The notes under the pieces: model-generated
The model's database searches: none
What the model saw: only the letters and a program-made list of their open reading frames with translations
What the model was told of the DNA's origin: nothing
Position numbers and translations under genes: made by a program
In this document: in pieces, positions 14,520 to 21,740 of the stretch
How positions within the stretch are numbered: the stretch's first letter is position 1
Layout of the letters: each line of letters begins with the position of its first letter
Assembly: GCA_910589385.1 (NCBI GenBank)
Contig: CAJUTU010000047.1
Coordinates: 4,191 to 25,930, forward strand
Source: an uncultured Lachnospiraceae bacterium
Lineage (GTDB): Bacteria; Bacillota; Clostridia; Lachnospirales; Lachnospiraceae
Direction: 5' to 3'
DNA length: 21,740 bases

Positions 14520-15887
14520 TCACTGATCTGCCCGGATATCCCCGCGCTCAGCCAGATCTTTAAGAATTTGTTCATACATATTTTTGTCAATCTTGTATTT
14601 CTTTAAATATAGTAAGAATCCGGCCAGGATGCAAAAGAGAGGGAAGATCATCATAGACATTTTCATCATGAACAGCCCTTGCGCAGTTACATCCGCCGCA
14701 CTGTCGGCATCCTTGATTCCCGAAAGAATGATGGTCGCGCTGACAATGCCGCCTGCTACAGCTCCGCCCATTTTGTTAATAAAGGGCTGGAGGGAAAAGG
14801 TGACGCTGTCATTTCTTCTTCCGAATTTCCAGAATCCATATTCAATGGTATCCGCCAGAAACATCAGCATCAAAAGCTGGATAAACGCCTGGCCGACGAA
14901 CAGGAGCACTCCTGCGATGCCGATAAACAGCATGGTATTTGTGGGGGCAAAAAAGAAGATCACATAGCCTGCCACCACCAGTATGGTGGAAAAGCAGTAA
15001 AGGCTCTTTCTTTCAAATCCTTTGCTGATCCGTGGAAACAAAATCAATGCTGCAATCTGGGAAACACCCAGAATGAGGGCAAAGATTGAGTACATCCCTT
15101 CATCTCCATAAGCATACTTAAAAAAGTAAAGTCCAAAGCCCGTGGTGGTGGAATAGCCGATCATAAACAATGCCATGGAAACTGCCGTGAACAGAAGCTG
15201 GTCATTGCCGAAAATAATGTGTATCAGTTCTTTGATGTTTGTATGCTGTTTTTTCGACTCCACTGCGGGAGGCTCTTTTACACCAAATAATGTAATACAC
15301 TGCCCGATCCACAGGATGGCTACGATCAATACGGCAAACGCAAAATATCCTTTCTGCATGCTGCCGAATACATTCCCCAACGCAGTTGTAATGGGCACGA
15401 TCCCTGCCACAACAAAAAACAGACCGATATTGGCGCAGATTCTCGCTATGGCTCCGATTTCTTCTCGCTCTTTCTGATCCAGAGACAGAGAGGGCATCAT
15501 GGACCAATAGGAAATATCATTGGTCGTATAGGAGATGCCCCAGGTGATATAAAGCAGTGCGAATATCGCTGTATACGCGGCGCCCTCCAGGCCGAAATCC
15601 GTATACAACAGTATGGTCAGCACACCGGAGGCCAATGCGCCGAACGCAATCCACGGCTTAAACTTTCCCCAGCGTGTATCTGTGTTATCCACGATTACAC
15701 CCATGACCGGGTCATTGAGTGCGTCAAACACGCGGGCCAACAGCATGATTCCTGTGATCCACCACAGCACAGAAGTGGACACCTGGATAATATCGGTCAA
15801 ATAATAGGTCAGATACATGCTTACCATGGAATAGACCATGTCCCTTCCGATCGTTCCCAGGCCAAAAGCATATTTATTGCGTTTCAA
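14520..15887 (-). CDS. GPH-family sugar:cation symporter (MelB/MFS type)
   Basis: This 12-helix membrane carrier of the glycoside-pentoside-hexuronide:cation symporter family has about 455 residues. It carries the family motifs DALNDPVMGVIVDNT and TRWGKFKPWI after helix 2, and a polar loop VKEPPAVESKKQ between the two six-helix halves. The frame extends to a GTG at 15950, but those 21 residues are not membrane-carrier-like. The TTG at 15885-15887 has AAGGGGGG a few bases upstream and starts a normal N-terminus (KRNKYAFGLGTIGRDMVYS), so it is preferred. It probably imports the oligosaccharide hydrolysed by the GH13 enzyme encoded 86 bases downstream. The ion and sugar are unknown. Confidence 0.9.
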   Translation of the reverse strand: MKRNKYAFGLGTIGRDMVYSMVSMYLTYYLTDIIQVSTSVLWWITGIMLLARVFDALNDPVMGVIVDNTDTRWGKFKPWIAFGALASGVLTILLYTDFGLEGAAYTAIFALLYITWGISYTTNDISYWSMMPSLSLDQKEREEIGAIARICANIGLFFVVAGIVPITTALGNVFGSMQKGYFAFAVLIVAILWIGQCITLFGVKEPPAVESKKQHTNIKELIHIIFGNDQLLFTAVSMALFMIGYSTTTGFGLYFFKYAYGDEGMYSIFALILGVSQIAALILFPRISKGFERKSLYCFSTILVVAGYVIFFFAPTNTMLFIGIAGVLLFVGQAFIQLLMLMFLADTIEYGFWKFGRRNDSVTFSLQPFINKMGGAVAGGIVSATIILSGIKDADSAADVTAQGLFMMKMSMMIFPLFCILAGFLLYLKKYKIDKNMYEQILKDLAERGDIRADQ

Positions 15888-15974
15888 AGAACCCCCCCTT
15901 CCAGAAAGACTCAGAATGCCTTGTTGAGCAAACTGATGAAAAAATCTCACTCCAGAATCCTAGCCGTATATTAT

Positions 15975-16757
15975 TTAAAGAAAGACCTCTGCGTCTTTAT
16001 CGCTTTTACAGACTTTGTTTAATTTATCGGTCAACATTCTCATTTTCATTCCGCTGACATAGCGCGCCTTTTGCTTGCAGATGCGGACACATTTCTGACA
16101 GCTGATGCACAGCTTTTTATCAGACTTTTTCGGGTCTTTCTGAGAGATCGCGCCGGAAGGACAGACCTTGGCGCAGGAACCGCATTCTGTGCAAAGGCTT
16201 GGATCTGCCTTGGGAACTAAGCTGGCAGCGCCGGGTTTCCGGTAAGGAGTATTGCCGGGAACCGAGATCTGGATATGGTCAAAGGAAGACTCCGAATGGA
16301 TCCGCCGGTTTAACTGTACGCCAAAGTCTGAGATGGTTTTGAAATCCTCTTTATTGGGACGGCCTAATCCGATGGAACGGACAATGGAGTGCTCCGTAGG
16401 AAATGCAGCGGCTCCGATCACTTTAAATCCGCGGCTTTCCACTTCATTTTTCAATTCCAGCAGCGCATCCTCATACTCCCGGCAGCCGTAGGTGGCGATC
16501 AATGCGGCAGGCGTATTTTTTCCTGACAGATTTTCAAAATACTGTAGGAATGTGGCCGGTACGCGGCCAGCATAGACGGGGATTCCGAAAATGACAAAAT
16601 CATTATTTTTAAATTTGAGAGAGGGCTTTTTTTCCTTATGTACTGACAGGTCATAAGAAACGGATTTCAGATCGATCCGTGACGCCGTTTCCATGATGAC
16701 TTTCCGGGTCGTTCCTGTAGGGCTGAAATAGACCAGCTTTAATTCATTCATTTTCAT
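15975..16757 (-). CDS. EFR1-family flavodoxin/ferredoxin protein
   Basis: This 260-residue electron-transfer protein fuses an N-terminal flavodoxin domain with a C-terminal pair of [4Fe-4S] clusters. The FMN phosphate loop is at residues 11-18 (FSPTGTTR), and the ferredoxin ligands are C189/C192/C195/C199 and C217/C220/C223/C227. A VIFGIPVYAGRVP segment is typical of the family. The frame reaches 16850, but AAGGAG about 8 bases before the ATG at 16757 fixes the start. The physiological partner is not known. It lies 88 bases upstream of the GPH symporter on the same strand, and whether they are cotranscribed is unclear because I see no good promoter or terminator between them. Confidence 0.93.
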   Translation of the reverse strand: MKMNELKLVYFSPTGTTRKVIMETASRIDLKSVSYDLSVHKEKKPSLKFKNNDFVIFGIPVYAGRVPATFLQYFENLSGKNTPAALIATYGCREYEDALLELKNEVESRGFKVIGAAAFPTEHSIVRSIGLGRPNKEDFKTISDFGVQLNRRIHSESSFDHIQISVPGNTPYRKPGAASLVPKADPSLCTECGSCAKVCPSGAISQKDPKKSDKKLCISCQKCVRICKQKARYVSGMKMRMLTDKLNKVCKSDKDAEVFL

Positions 16758-16823
16758 AGTAAAAACTCCTTGCTTTATCATATTGTTGTAACATAAAAAG
16801 GAAGTGCGCTGATGCGCGAGTAG

Positions 16824-16858
16824 GTCATCAAACCTTCGGTTTGGTGACAATTATTATA
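16824..16858 (-). promoter_or_regulatory. -10 box and start-site inverted repeat of the EFR1 gene
   Basis: On the - strand, TATAAT (16853-16858) is followed by an 11-bp inverted repeat with a 3-base loop (16824-16834 and 16838-16848, GTCATCAAACC...GGTTTGGTGAC, one wobble). The repeat begins at the expected start point. It could be an operator or a 5' stabilising hairpin; there is no T tract on either side for a terminator. I found no convincing -35. Confidence 0.45.
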
Positions 16859-16976
16859 ACATGGAATGATAAAAAAAGCATTAGGAACAGTTCAGAAATC
16901 ACTTGAAATTCATAGGGCGATAGTTCCTTTTCCGGAAAATCCCATAGATTCTAAATGAGAAATTAAAAGGTTGTAG

Positions 16977-17005
16977 TTGTAATTTTGTAATAAATAGGTT
17001 ATAAT
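16977..17005 (+). promoter_or_regulatory. Promoter of the 6S RNA
   Basis: TTGTAA (16977-16982), a 17-base spacer and TATAAT (17000-17005). Start expected near 17012. Confidence 0.75.
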
Positions 17006-17011
17006 ACTTCC

Positions 17012-17208
17012 TAGAAAAGAAACGAACTACCTGGAATGTTCGATAACCTTGTAATTTTGAACCTACAAAACTTTAAACGGGATTCTTATATTTCTGTAAT
17101 ATGTCAAGCCTCCGTTTATGCAGTGGAAGACAGAAAAGCAGATGCGGTTGCCCACCTAGCCAGCGGCTAGGAGTCAAAATACAGGGAACGGCATTTTGGG
17201 CGTAAGGA
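17012..17208 (+). ncRNA. ssrS: 6S RNA (ssrS), probable
   Basis: This non-coding transcript of about 195 nt lies between its own promoter and a strong terminator. It folds as a long rod. CCTGGAATG (17030-17038) pairs with CATTTTGGG (17192-17200) through nine positions including wobbles. CCTTGTA-A-TTTTGA (17047-17060) pairs with TCAAAATACAGGG (17174-17186). Inside lie a bubble, a small hairpin CCTAGCC/GGCTAGG on its 3' side, and an apical arm (TTTCTGT with ACAGAAA). A closing stem, central bubble with a 3'-side hairpin and an apical stem are the features by which 6S RNA mimics an open promoter and binds sigma-A RNA polymerase. The TTTTGAACCTACA segment also matches my memory of Clostridial 6S RNAs. 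A long structured 5' leader of the YihY gene is the alternative, but the terminator speaks against it. Confidence 0.72.
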
Positions 17209-17212
17209 AAAC

Positions 17213-17241
17213 AGGCGGCTGCAGTGCAGCTGCCTCTTTTT
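17213..17241 (+). terminator. Terminator of the 6S RNA
   Basis: AGGCGGCTGC and GCAGCTGCCT (10 bp, one G-U) around AGT, then CTTTTT. It lies 17 bases before the YihY-family start codon. Confidence 0.85.
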
Positions 17242-17258
17242 CGGTAAGAGGGTGGATT

Positions 17259-18104
17259 ATGAAGGATAGTAAAAAAGGGTTGATCAGTAATGTGACGGAA
17301 GTGACAGGAAATATCAGTTCTCACCATATCGGTGCATATGCGGCACAGTCGGCATATTTTTTTATGCTGTCCCTGATTCCGATCATTATCCTGCTCCTGA
17401 CCCTGGTGCAGTTTACTCCGGTAACAGAAGAGGATGTCATGCAGGCGGTGCTGCAGGTATTTCCATCCACGGTAGAAGGCCTGATCAGCACGCTCGTGGC
17501 TCAGGTCTACAACCAGTCAGGCTCTATCATCCCGATTACGGTCCTGGTTGCTTTGTGGTCAGCGGGGAAAGGCGTGCTTTCTATGACCTCCGGATTGAAC
17601 TGCGTATATGAAAGCACGGAAACACGAAATTATCTATTCCTGAGGATCAGAGCTTCCTTCTATATGGTGATCTTTATTGTTGCAATCGTGCTGTCACTGC
17701 TTTTGTCCGTATTTGGAAACAGCATCAGCCTGTTTATCAACGAACATGCCCCGCTTTTACAGCATGTGACAGATTTTGTGATCCGGATCCGAACACTTCT
17801 GATCTTAGGAATGCTGACGGTATTCTGGGATCTGGTATATAAATATCTTCCCAATCGGAAGAACAGTGGAAAAACGACAATGCGTAAGCAGCTTCCGGGA
17901 GCTGTATTTACAGCCTGCGGATGGCAGCTGATCTCCTTTGTATTTTCCATTTACTTAGATATTTTTACAGGCTTTTCTACGATGTATGGGAGCCTGACTA
18001 CCATTATACTGATCTTGCTCTGGTTTTACATGTGTATGTATGTAATCTTGCTGGGGGGAGAGGTCAATGTATTGCTGGAACGATATGAATGGCCGGCAGG
18101 ATAA
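17259..18104 (+). CDS. YihY/BrkB-family inner-membrane protein
   Basis: This integral membrane protein of 281 residues has about six helices (roughly 33-51, 90-105, 134-153, 178-192, 212-232, 244-267). Family landmarks are HHIGAYAAQSAYFFMLSLIP at the N-terminus, LWSAGKGVLSMTSGLNCVY in the middle and SLTTIILILLWFYMCMYVILLGGEVN at the C-terminus, quoted here as separate segments of one helix pair. The ATG at 17259 has GAGGGTGG upstream; the earlier in-frame start at 17196 lies inside the 6S RNA and is not used. The family was once called ribonuclease BN by mistake, and its true function is not settled. No dedicated promoter is visible between the 6S terminator and the ATG, so it may depend on read-through. 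Confidence 0.9.
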   Translation: MKDSKKGLISNVTEVTGNISSHHIGAYAAQSAYFFMLSLIPIIILLLTLVQFTPVTEEDVMQAVLQVFPSTVEGLISTLVAQVYNQSGSIIPITVLVALWSAGKGVLSMTSGLNCVYESTETRNYLFLRIRASFYMVIFIVAIVLSLLLSVFGNSISLFINEHAPLLQHVTDFVIRIRTLLILGMLTVFWDLVYKYLPNRKNSGKTTMRKQLPGAVFTACGWQLISFVFSIYLDIFTGFSTMYGSLTTIILILLWFYMCMYVILLGGEVNVLLERYEWPAG

Positions 18105-18227
18105 GGGAAAAAGCCTGTTCGCGCTGTTTCGCAGATGTGGGCAAGCAATCACTTGCTATGCAAGTGGCTGCATTCAGCAGGCAATCCATTTGCTGCGTAA
18201 ATTGGATACCAAATAAGGAGGACAAAA

Positions 18228-18430
18228 ATAGATTTCAATTTGAAAAGCGCAGGTGAATGTAAATTTGACGCGGTATCTCTTGGAGAGGTCATGCTCAGAT
18301 TGGACCCCGGCGAGGGCCGGATCCGCACCGCAAGGTCTTTTCGTGCATGAGAAGGGGCGGAGAGTATAACGTAGTCCGCGGCCTGAGAAAATGTTTTCGG
18401 ATGAACACCGCAGTGATCACTGCATTCTTA
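18228..18430 (+). pseudogene. Truncated sugar kinase relic (PfkB/KdgK type)
   Basis: A strong AAGGAGG (18215-18221) stands 6 bases before ATA where a start ATG is expected. The frame then encodes FDAVSLGEVMLRLDPGEGRI, a typical N-terminus of PfkB-family 2-keto-3-deoxygluconate kinases. It is broken by TGA at 18348-18350, where the family has Trp, and by loss of one G in the following G run; after that the frame resumes with EYNVVRGLRKCF and VITAF. Homology stops near 18430, so about three quarters of the gene is missing. At least four lesions (start, stop, frameshift, truncation) make it dead. The stretch 18105-18227 holds only short inverted repeats (such as CACTTGC-TAT-GCAAGTG) with no gene. 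Confidence 0.75.
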
Positions 18431-18450
18431 GTGTTTAGCGAATACGGGGA

Positions 18451-18597
18451 GAATATATACAATTTACCAAGAGCGAATTGGAGATGATTTACAAATATGC
18501 AGCTACGACAAAAGAAGATACGGTTAAGGCGATGAAAGAAACATTACCTGCTACCGAAATCGGGATCGGAGCCTTTCATGTTGAAAGGCTCCATTAA
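18451..18597 (+). pseudogene. Unassigned short coding remnant
   Basis: An open stretch of about 48 codons without a start encodes a helical sequence QFTKSELEMIYKYAATTKED followed by VKAMKETLP. It is joined directly to the kinase relic, and its last codons form a terminator hairpin. I do not recognise a family with certainty. Similar 'IYKYAA-TKE-T' helices occur in small proteins of Clostridial integrative elements, which is only an impression. Confidence 0.35.
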
Positions 18598-18600
18598 TTT
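18568..18600 (+). terminator. Rho-independent terminator
   Basis: A perfect 11-bp stem GGAGCCTTTCA/TGAAAGGCTCC with loop TGT is followed by ATTAATTTT. It marks the end of the relic unit and the left border of the AT-rich stretch. Confidence 0.75.
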
Positions 18601-18650
18601 TATAAGGCTGTTGTATAATGACTTGATTTAGTATAAAATAGTCTTAAATT

Positions 18651-18693
18651 AGTTCTAGAAAGTCATAGATTAGTCATAGAATTTAGTCATAGA
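18651..18693 (+). repeat. Four direct repeats upstream of the AlbA_2-type relic
   Basis: AGTCATAGA occurs at 18661, 18672 and 18685, with a variant AGTTCTAGA at 18651. Spacing is 10, 11 and 13 bases, close to one helical turn. They lie between a possible promoter (TTGTAT 18611-18616, TAAAAT 18634-18639) and the start codon at 18717, so they would suit an operator array. Confidence 0.6.
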
Positions 18694-18716
18694 AATAATA
18701 AAAGGCGGTGGATACT

Positions 18717-19239
18717 ATGATTTATGCAGACAATCAGCTAAAAGAGAAGATCTTAAAATTAATGGATACTTTTGAAAATGAAGTAATTGAATTTAAAGAA
18801 GCAAGGAGTAATTCAGCTTTTATATTCAAATGGCGATTTAGATATACAAACTGTATTTTTGTTAGATAAGGTTCAAAAGAAAGAAACAATATCTAAAGAA
18901 AATTTTAGGATATTAAAAAAGCAAGGATTGATAGAGGGAAGGTATCCAAATCTATTTGTGTCTTTTAAAGTAGCAGATATTGTCGGACAAAAAGCGAACT
19001 ATATACGAAACAAAGGATTAGATGATGATATTTGCAAACAGTTAATAGTAAAGGCTTTAGAATCTATGGGAGAAGCAAGTAAGCATGAATTGATGGATGT
19101 ATTAGACAAGGCCTTACCGGATGTATTGAGTGAAAATCAAAAATCAAAAAAAATATCGAATCTATTGCAGATATTGAAGAAAGATGGAAGTATAGATGTG
19201 ATAGGAAAAAATCGGTATGCAAAATGGTTCTTAAAGTAG
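18717..19239 (+). pseudogene. AlbA_2/AAA_4-type putative ATP-binding/transcriptional regulator, internally deleted
   Basis: The first 32 codons from ATG 18717 (GGCGGTGG upstream) encode an N-terminus with ENEVIEFKEARSN, the opening of the Schlafen-type AlbA_2 domain. The frame then shifts and stops at 18867-18869. In the next frame from about 18790 to 19239 comes the C-terminus of the same family: DLDIQTVFLLDKVQKKE, then ILKKQGLIEGRYPNLFVSFK, and winged-helix segments to the end KNRYAKWFLK. The AlbA_2 core and ATPase-like middle, normally some 300 residues, are gone. A single deletion with a +1 shift explains the structure. The C-terminal 145 codons remain open and could be read from TTG 18787, but they lack an RBS. 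Confidence 0.75.
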
Positions 19240-19299
19240 TGTATGTTTGCAAAACAAAGAAGAAAATATGATATATTAGTAAATATAGTAGATTAAATA

Positions 19300-21158
19300 A
19301 TGGGCGAAGCACCATCAAGGTACAAAAGATATTATCCTGACCCTCAGAATATTGAAAAAGTTGATTAAGCGAGAGCACGAATTTTTATACATTTATTTTT
19401 AAAGGTTAAATATGGAATCAATGAATTTGAAGAAAGAGAAAGTTATATTACTGATGAAGTGAATGATGGAGGGATTGATTCCTATTTTATTGACAAAGAC
19501 AGTAAGACAATAATATTTATACAATCAAAGTATAGGAGAAATAGAAATAATTTTGAAAATAAAAATATTGAGTTAGATGAAATATTAAAGATGGATACAG
19601 ATCGAATAGTTGATGGTGAAATGGAAAATGAAGATGGTATCTCTTATAATCATAAAATTCAAAAAATGATTCAAAAAATAAGTGCTATTGATGATATTGG
19701 GAGATATAGATATCAAGTGATTATTTTAGCTAATTTAAAAATAGAAAAATATAAATCTTCTCAAATTAGAAAGCTTACAGGAGGGTTTCCGACAGAAATT
19801 TTTAATTATGAGCGATGTTATAACGAATTGGTTTTTCCAGTAGTCACAGGTTGTTATTATAATGCTGATGAGATAAAAATAAGACTATCTTTGGTAAATA
19901 AAGAGAATAATGATGGAAGAATTAGCTATACAGTTGAAACGATATATGGAGCATGTAAGATAATGGTGGCCTTTGTTCCTGTACTTGAAATTGCTAAAGT
20001 AGTGGCAAAATATAAAAATTCAATTTTAAAATATAATCCAAAATGCTTTTTGAGCTTAAAGAATAATACAATTAATCCTAAGATTAGGAATACTATAAAA
20101 AATAAGAAAACAAATGAAATTGCTTTATACAATAATGGAATAATAATTTTATCTGATGACACAGATTTTAATTCATAAGTAGCATTAAAAGATACAGCAC
20201 AATTGATTATAAAGAACCCACAGATTGTAAATGGTGGTCAGACTGCGTACACAGTGGCATCAATATATGAGGATGATTTAGACTACATGGAGCATTTCGA
20301 AGGAAAAGAAGTGCTGGTTACAATTATCACTTTTTTGGGTGAATATAAAGAACGTGATAAATTATCATTAATTGAAGAATTATCGAAAGCGACAAATGAA
20401 CAAACACCTGTGAAAGAAGTTGATCGAAGATCAAATGATCGAATTCAGATAGAATATCAAAAAAATATTTATAAAGACTTTGGATATTTTTATAATAGAA
20501 AAATGGGTGGTTTTATGATGGTCTAAATCATAATTTTATTACACGTGATAAAATTGTTGACCGAACTATATTTATGAGAGTTGCATCCAGTATACAAGGC
20601 GAAGTGGTCAAATCACGAAGAAATAGTGATGAAGTTTTGTTCAGACCAGAACATTTTGAACAAATTTTTGCAGACACAGATATATACAAAAAATATATGT
20701 ATGGATATCTTTGTCATATGTATTTAACGGAATTAGAGAAAAAATTTTCAAAGACAAGAAATAATAAGTATGGTGTTAATACATATGGTAACGCGCTACG
20801 ATATGTAAAATATGCAGTAACATACGTTGTTCCGCACTATTGGTTAGAATCATTAGAGCTATTTGAATATCATGAAAATGTTAGGATGTATACGGATATC
20901 ATATTAGGACAATGGATTGATTTCGAGAAAACCATTACAAAAAGGGTACATAATAGGGATTACTTTTATCAAGAGATAGGGGAGAATGGACAAAATGAAT
21001 ACTACTATAATTATGATGGGTATTATAAAGGAAGAACTATCAATAATGACTTAAAGGAATTTCCTTTTGTTCGAAAAATTGATTATTCTAATGCTTGGGA
21101 GCCATCTATAGGTACAAGATATAGTTGTATTGAAGATATCATGAATTATCCAGAGTAA
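19300..21158 (+). pseudogene. AIPR-family abortive infection phage resistance protein, disrupted
   Basis: The remains cover about 619 codons, close to full length for the AIPR family (PF10592). From ATG 19300 the frame reads through TAA at 19366-19368 and TAA at 20176-20178. It then loses one T in the run at 20511-20514, after which the +2 frame continues to 21158. Around each lesion the protein sequence is continuous (KVD-stop-ARARIFIHLF; DDTDFNS-stop-VALKD; GGF-YDGLNHNF). The N-terminus has DGGIDSYFID and IIFIQSKYR, a PD-(D/E)XK nuclease-like pattern (D60, Q75, K77 counting from the ATG). The middle has the AIPR signatures KYKNSILKYNPKCFLSL, ALYNNGIIILSD and NPQIVNGGQTAYT. It is much more AT-rich than the genes to the left. 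Confidence 0.85.
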
Positions 21159-21187
21159 TTTAGGAATGTTCCTGAATATAATGAAAT

Positions 21188-21216
21188 AACAAAGTAGGCC
21201 TTTGACCTGCTTTGTT
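21188..21216. terminator. Possible bidirectional terminator
   Basis: AACAAAGTAGG and CCTGCTTTGTT form an 11-bp stem (one G-U) with a 7-base loop between the convergent AIPR relic and the small - strand gene. T tracts are short on both sides. Nothing else can be supported between 21217 and 21398. Confidence 0.5.
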
Positions 21217-21398
21217 GATACGAAATTCCGTGAAATCTTATTTTACCAGCATATCTTCTTTTCGAATGAAAAAGGACAGAACCTTTGAAGACCGGCTCCG
21301 TCCTCTCTTAGTCTGCTAATCGAATCATCGAGACAATCTTTATGGTAAAACTGAAACAAAACTTAAAATAACAGTTTTAAATTAATGGCAAATAAATT

Positions 21399-21677
21399 TC
21401 ACCTCATATTTTTCTTTCTTACTTCATTGAAGATCTGAAGCTCGGAGAGTGCCTTCATGATGGCAAGCCCTGAGATCCTTTTAACAGCGGCTCCTGTTCC
21501 AGGATCAAATAATTCTTGATCTGCATCAGCTCTGTAATCATAAGATTTTAGTTCAGATGTATACCATGCCAGGATTTCATCTCTTAAATTGTCTGCCTGA
21601 TTAAGCAGTACTTGTAAATTTCGTATTTTTTGTTGAATATCATTGGGAATGGTCGGTTCGTCTAACTTTATTTTCAT
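21399..21677 (-). CDS. Hypothetical protein, 92 residues
   Basis: This is a small soluble protein of unknown family. The first half is predicted helical and coiled-coil-like (PNDIQQKIRNLQVLLNQADN), followed by ILAWYTSELKSYDYR and an acidic turn (DADQELFDPGTG). It ends in a second helix (ISGLAIMKALSELQIFNEVRKK). AGGAGG lies 6 bases before the ATG. Such pairs of small coiled-coil proteins often sit beside a toxin or regulator gene, but the neighbour upstream on its strand is outside the window. I do not recognise it. Confidence 0.7.
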   Translation of the reverse strand: MKIKLDEPTIPNDIQQKIRNLQVLLNQADNLRDEILAWYTSELKSYDYRADADQELFDPGTGAAVKRISGLAIMKALSELQIFNEVRKKNMR

Positions 21678-21740
21678 TAAAAACCTCCTAGTACTGTATC
21701 CGGTTAGAAATAATAGTTTACGTTTATAGATATTTCTGTT

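Noticed and set aside
15888..15950. GTG start of the GPH symporter at 15950
   Set aside because: The added 21 residues do not resemble the family N-terminus, and a G-rich RBS precedes the TTG at 15887.
16928..16939. Palindrome TTTTCCGGAAAA between the EFR1 gene and the 6S promoter
   Set aside because: It is short, single-copy and not placed on a promoter; chance is likely.
17196..17258. Upstream in-frame extension of the YihY protein
   Set aside because: It lies within the 3' end of the 6S RNA and its terminator; the RBS is at 17249-17256.
19459..21158. Three separate genes in the AIPR region
   Set aside because: Each piece continues one AIPR protein across a stop or a one-base shift, and the inner pieces have no RBS.
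1..21740. CRISPR arrays, tRNA or rRNA genes
   Set aside because: No regularly spaced repeats of CRISPR type and no cloverleaf or rRNA sequence were seen.

Overview
The window looks like a chromosomal segment of an anaerobic, gut-type Firmicute, most likely Lachnospiraceae/Clostridia. The grounds are the T-box-controlled transamidation operon, a HrcA-type CIRCE box, an EFR1-type flavodoxin-ferredoxin, a GPH sugar symporter beside a GH13 glucosidase, and strong AGGAGG ribosome binding sites. No database search was possible, so family names rest on motifs and recalled family features.

Layout. (1) 1-2657, + strand: the end of a surface-polysaccharide cluster, with a HAD-like protein cut by the left edge, an IspD/TarI-like cytidylyltransferase and an overlapping extended-SDR sugar-nucleotide enzyme. 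(2) 2693-9128, + strand: a strong promoter and T-box leader, then aspS (archaeal-type, probably non-discriminating), a zinc-ribbon membrane protein of unknown role, and gatC-gatA-gatB. The synthetase would mischarge tRNA-Asn with Asp, and GatCAB would amidate Asp-tRNA(Asn) and Glu-tRNA(Gln). (3) 9129-9650: a gene relic sharing 13 codons with htpG, a terminator, a perfect CIRCE element and a sigma-A promoter. (4) 9651-11837: htpG, with an unusual acidic insert of about 75 residues. (5) 11968-12350: a compact type I toxin-antitoxin locus, in which a 38-residue holin-like toxin on the - strand faces a convergent antisense RNA of about 100 nt. (6) 12580-16757, - strand: a GH13 alpha-glucosidase, a GPH-family sugar symporter and an EFR1-family flavodoxin/ferredoxin. 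(7) 16977-17241, + strand: a probable 6S RNA with its own promoter and terminator, followed by a YihY/BrkB membrane protein (17259-18104). (8) 18105-21216: a degraded stretch, AT-rich from about 18600. It holds a sugar-kinase relic, a small unassigned relic, a set of direct repeats, an internally deleted AlbA_2/AAA_4-type protein and an almost full-length AIPR (abortive infection) gene broken by two stops and a frameshift. (9) 21399-21677, - strand: a small hypothetical protein.

The left three quarters is mostly housekeeping and metabolism in good coding order. The right end reads as a decayed defence or mobile island. The items most worth a second look are the toxin/antisense-RNA pair, the AIPR pseudogene with its nuclease-like N-terminus, the zinc-ribbon gene inside the aspS-gatCAB operon, the htpG-like relic beside htpG, and the acidic insert in HtpG.
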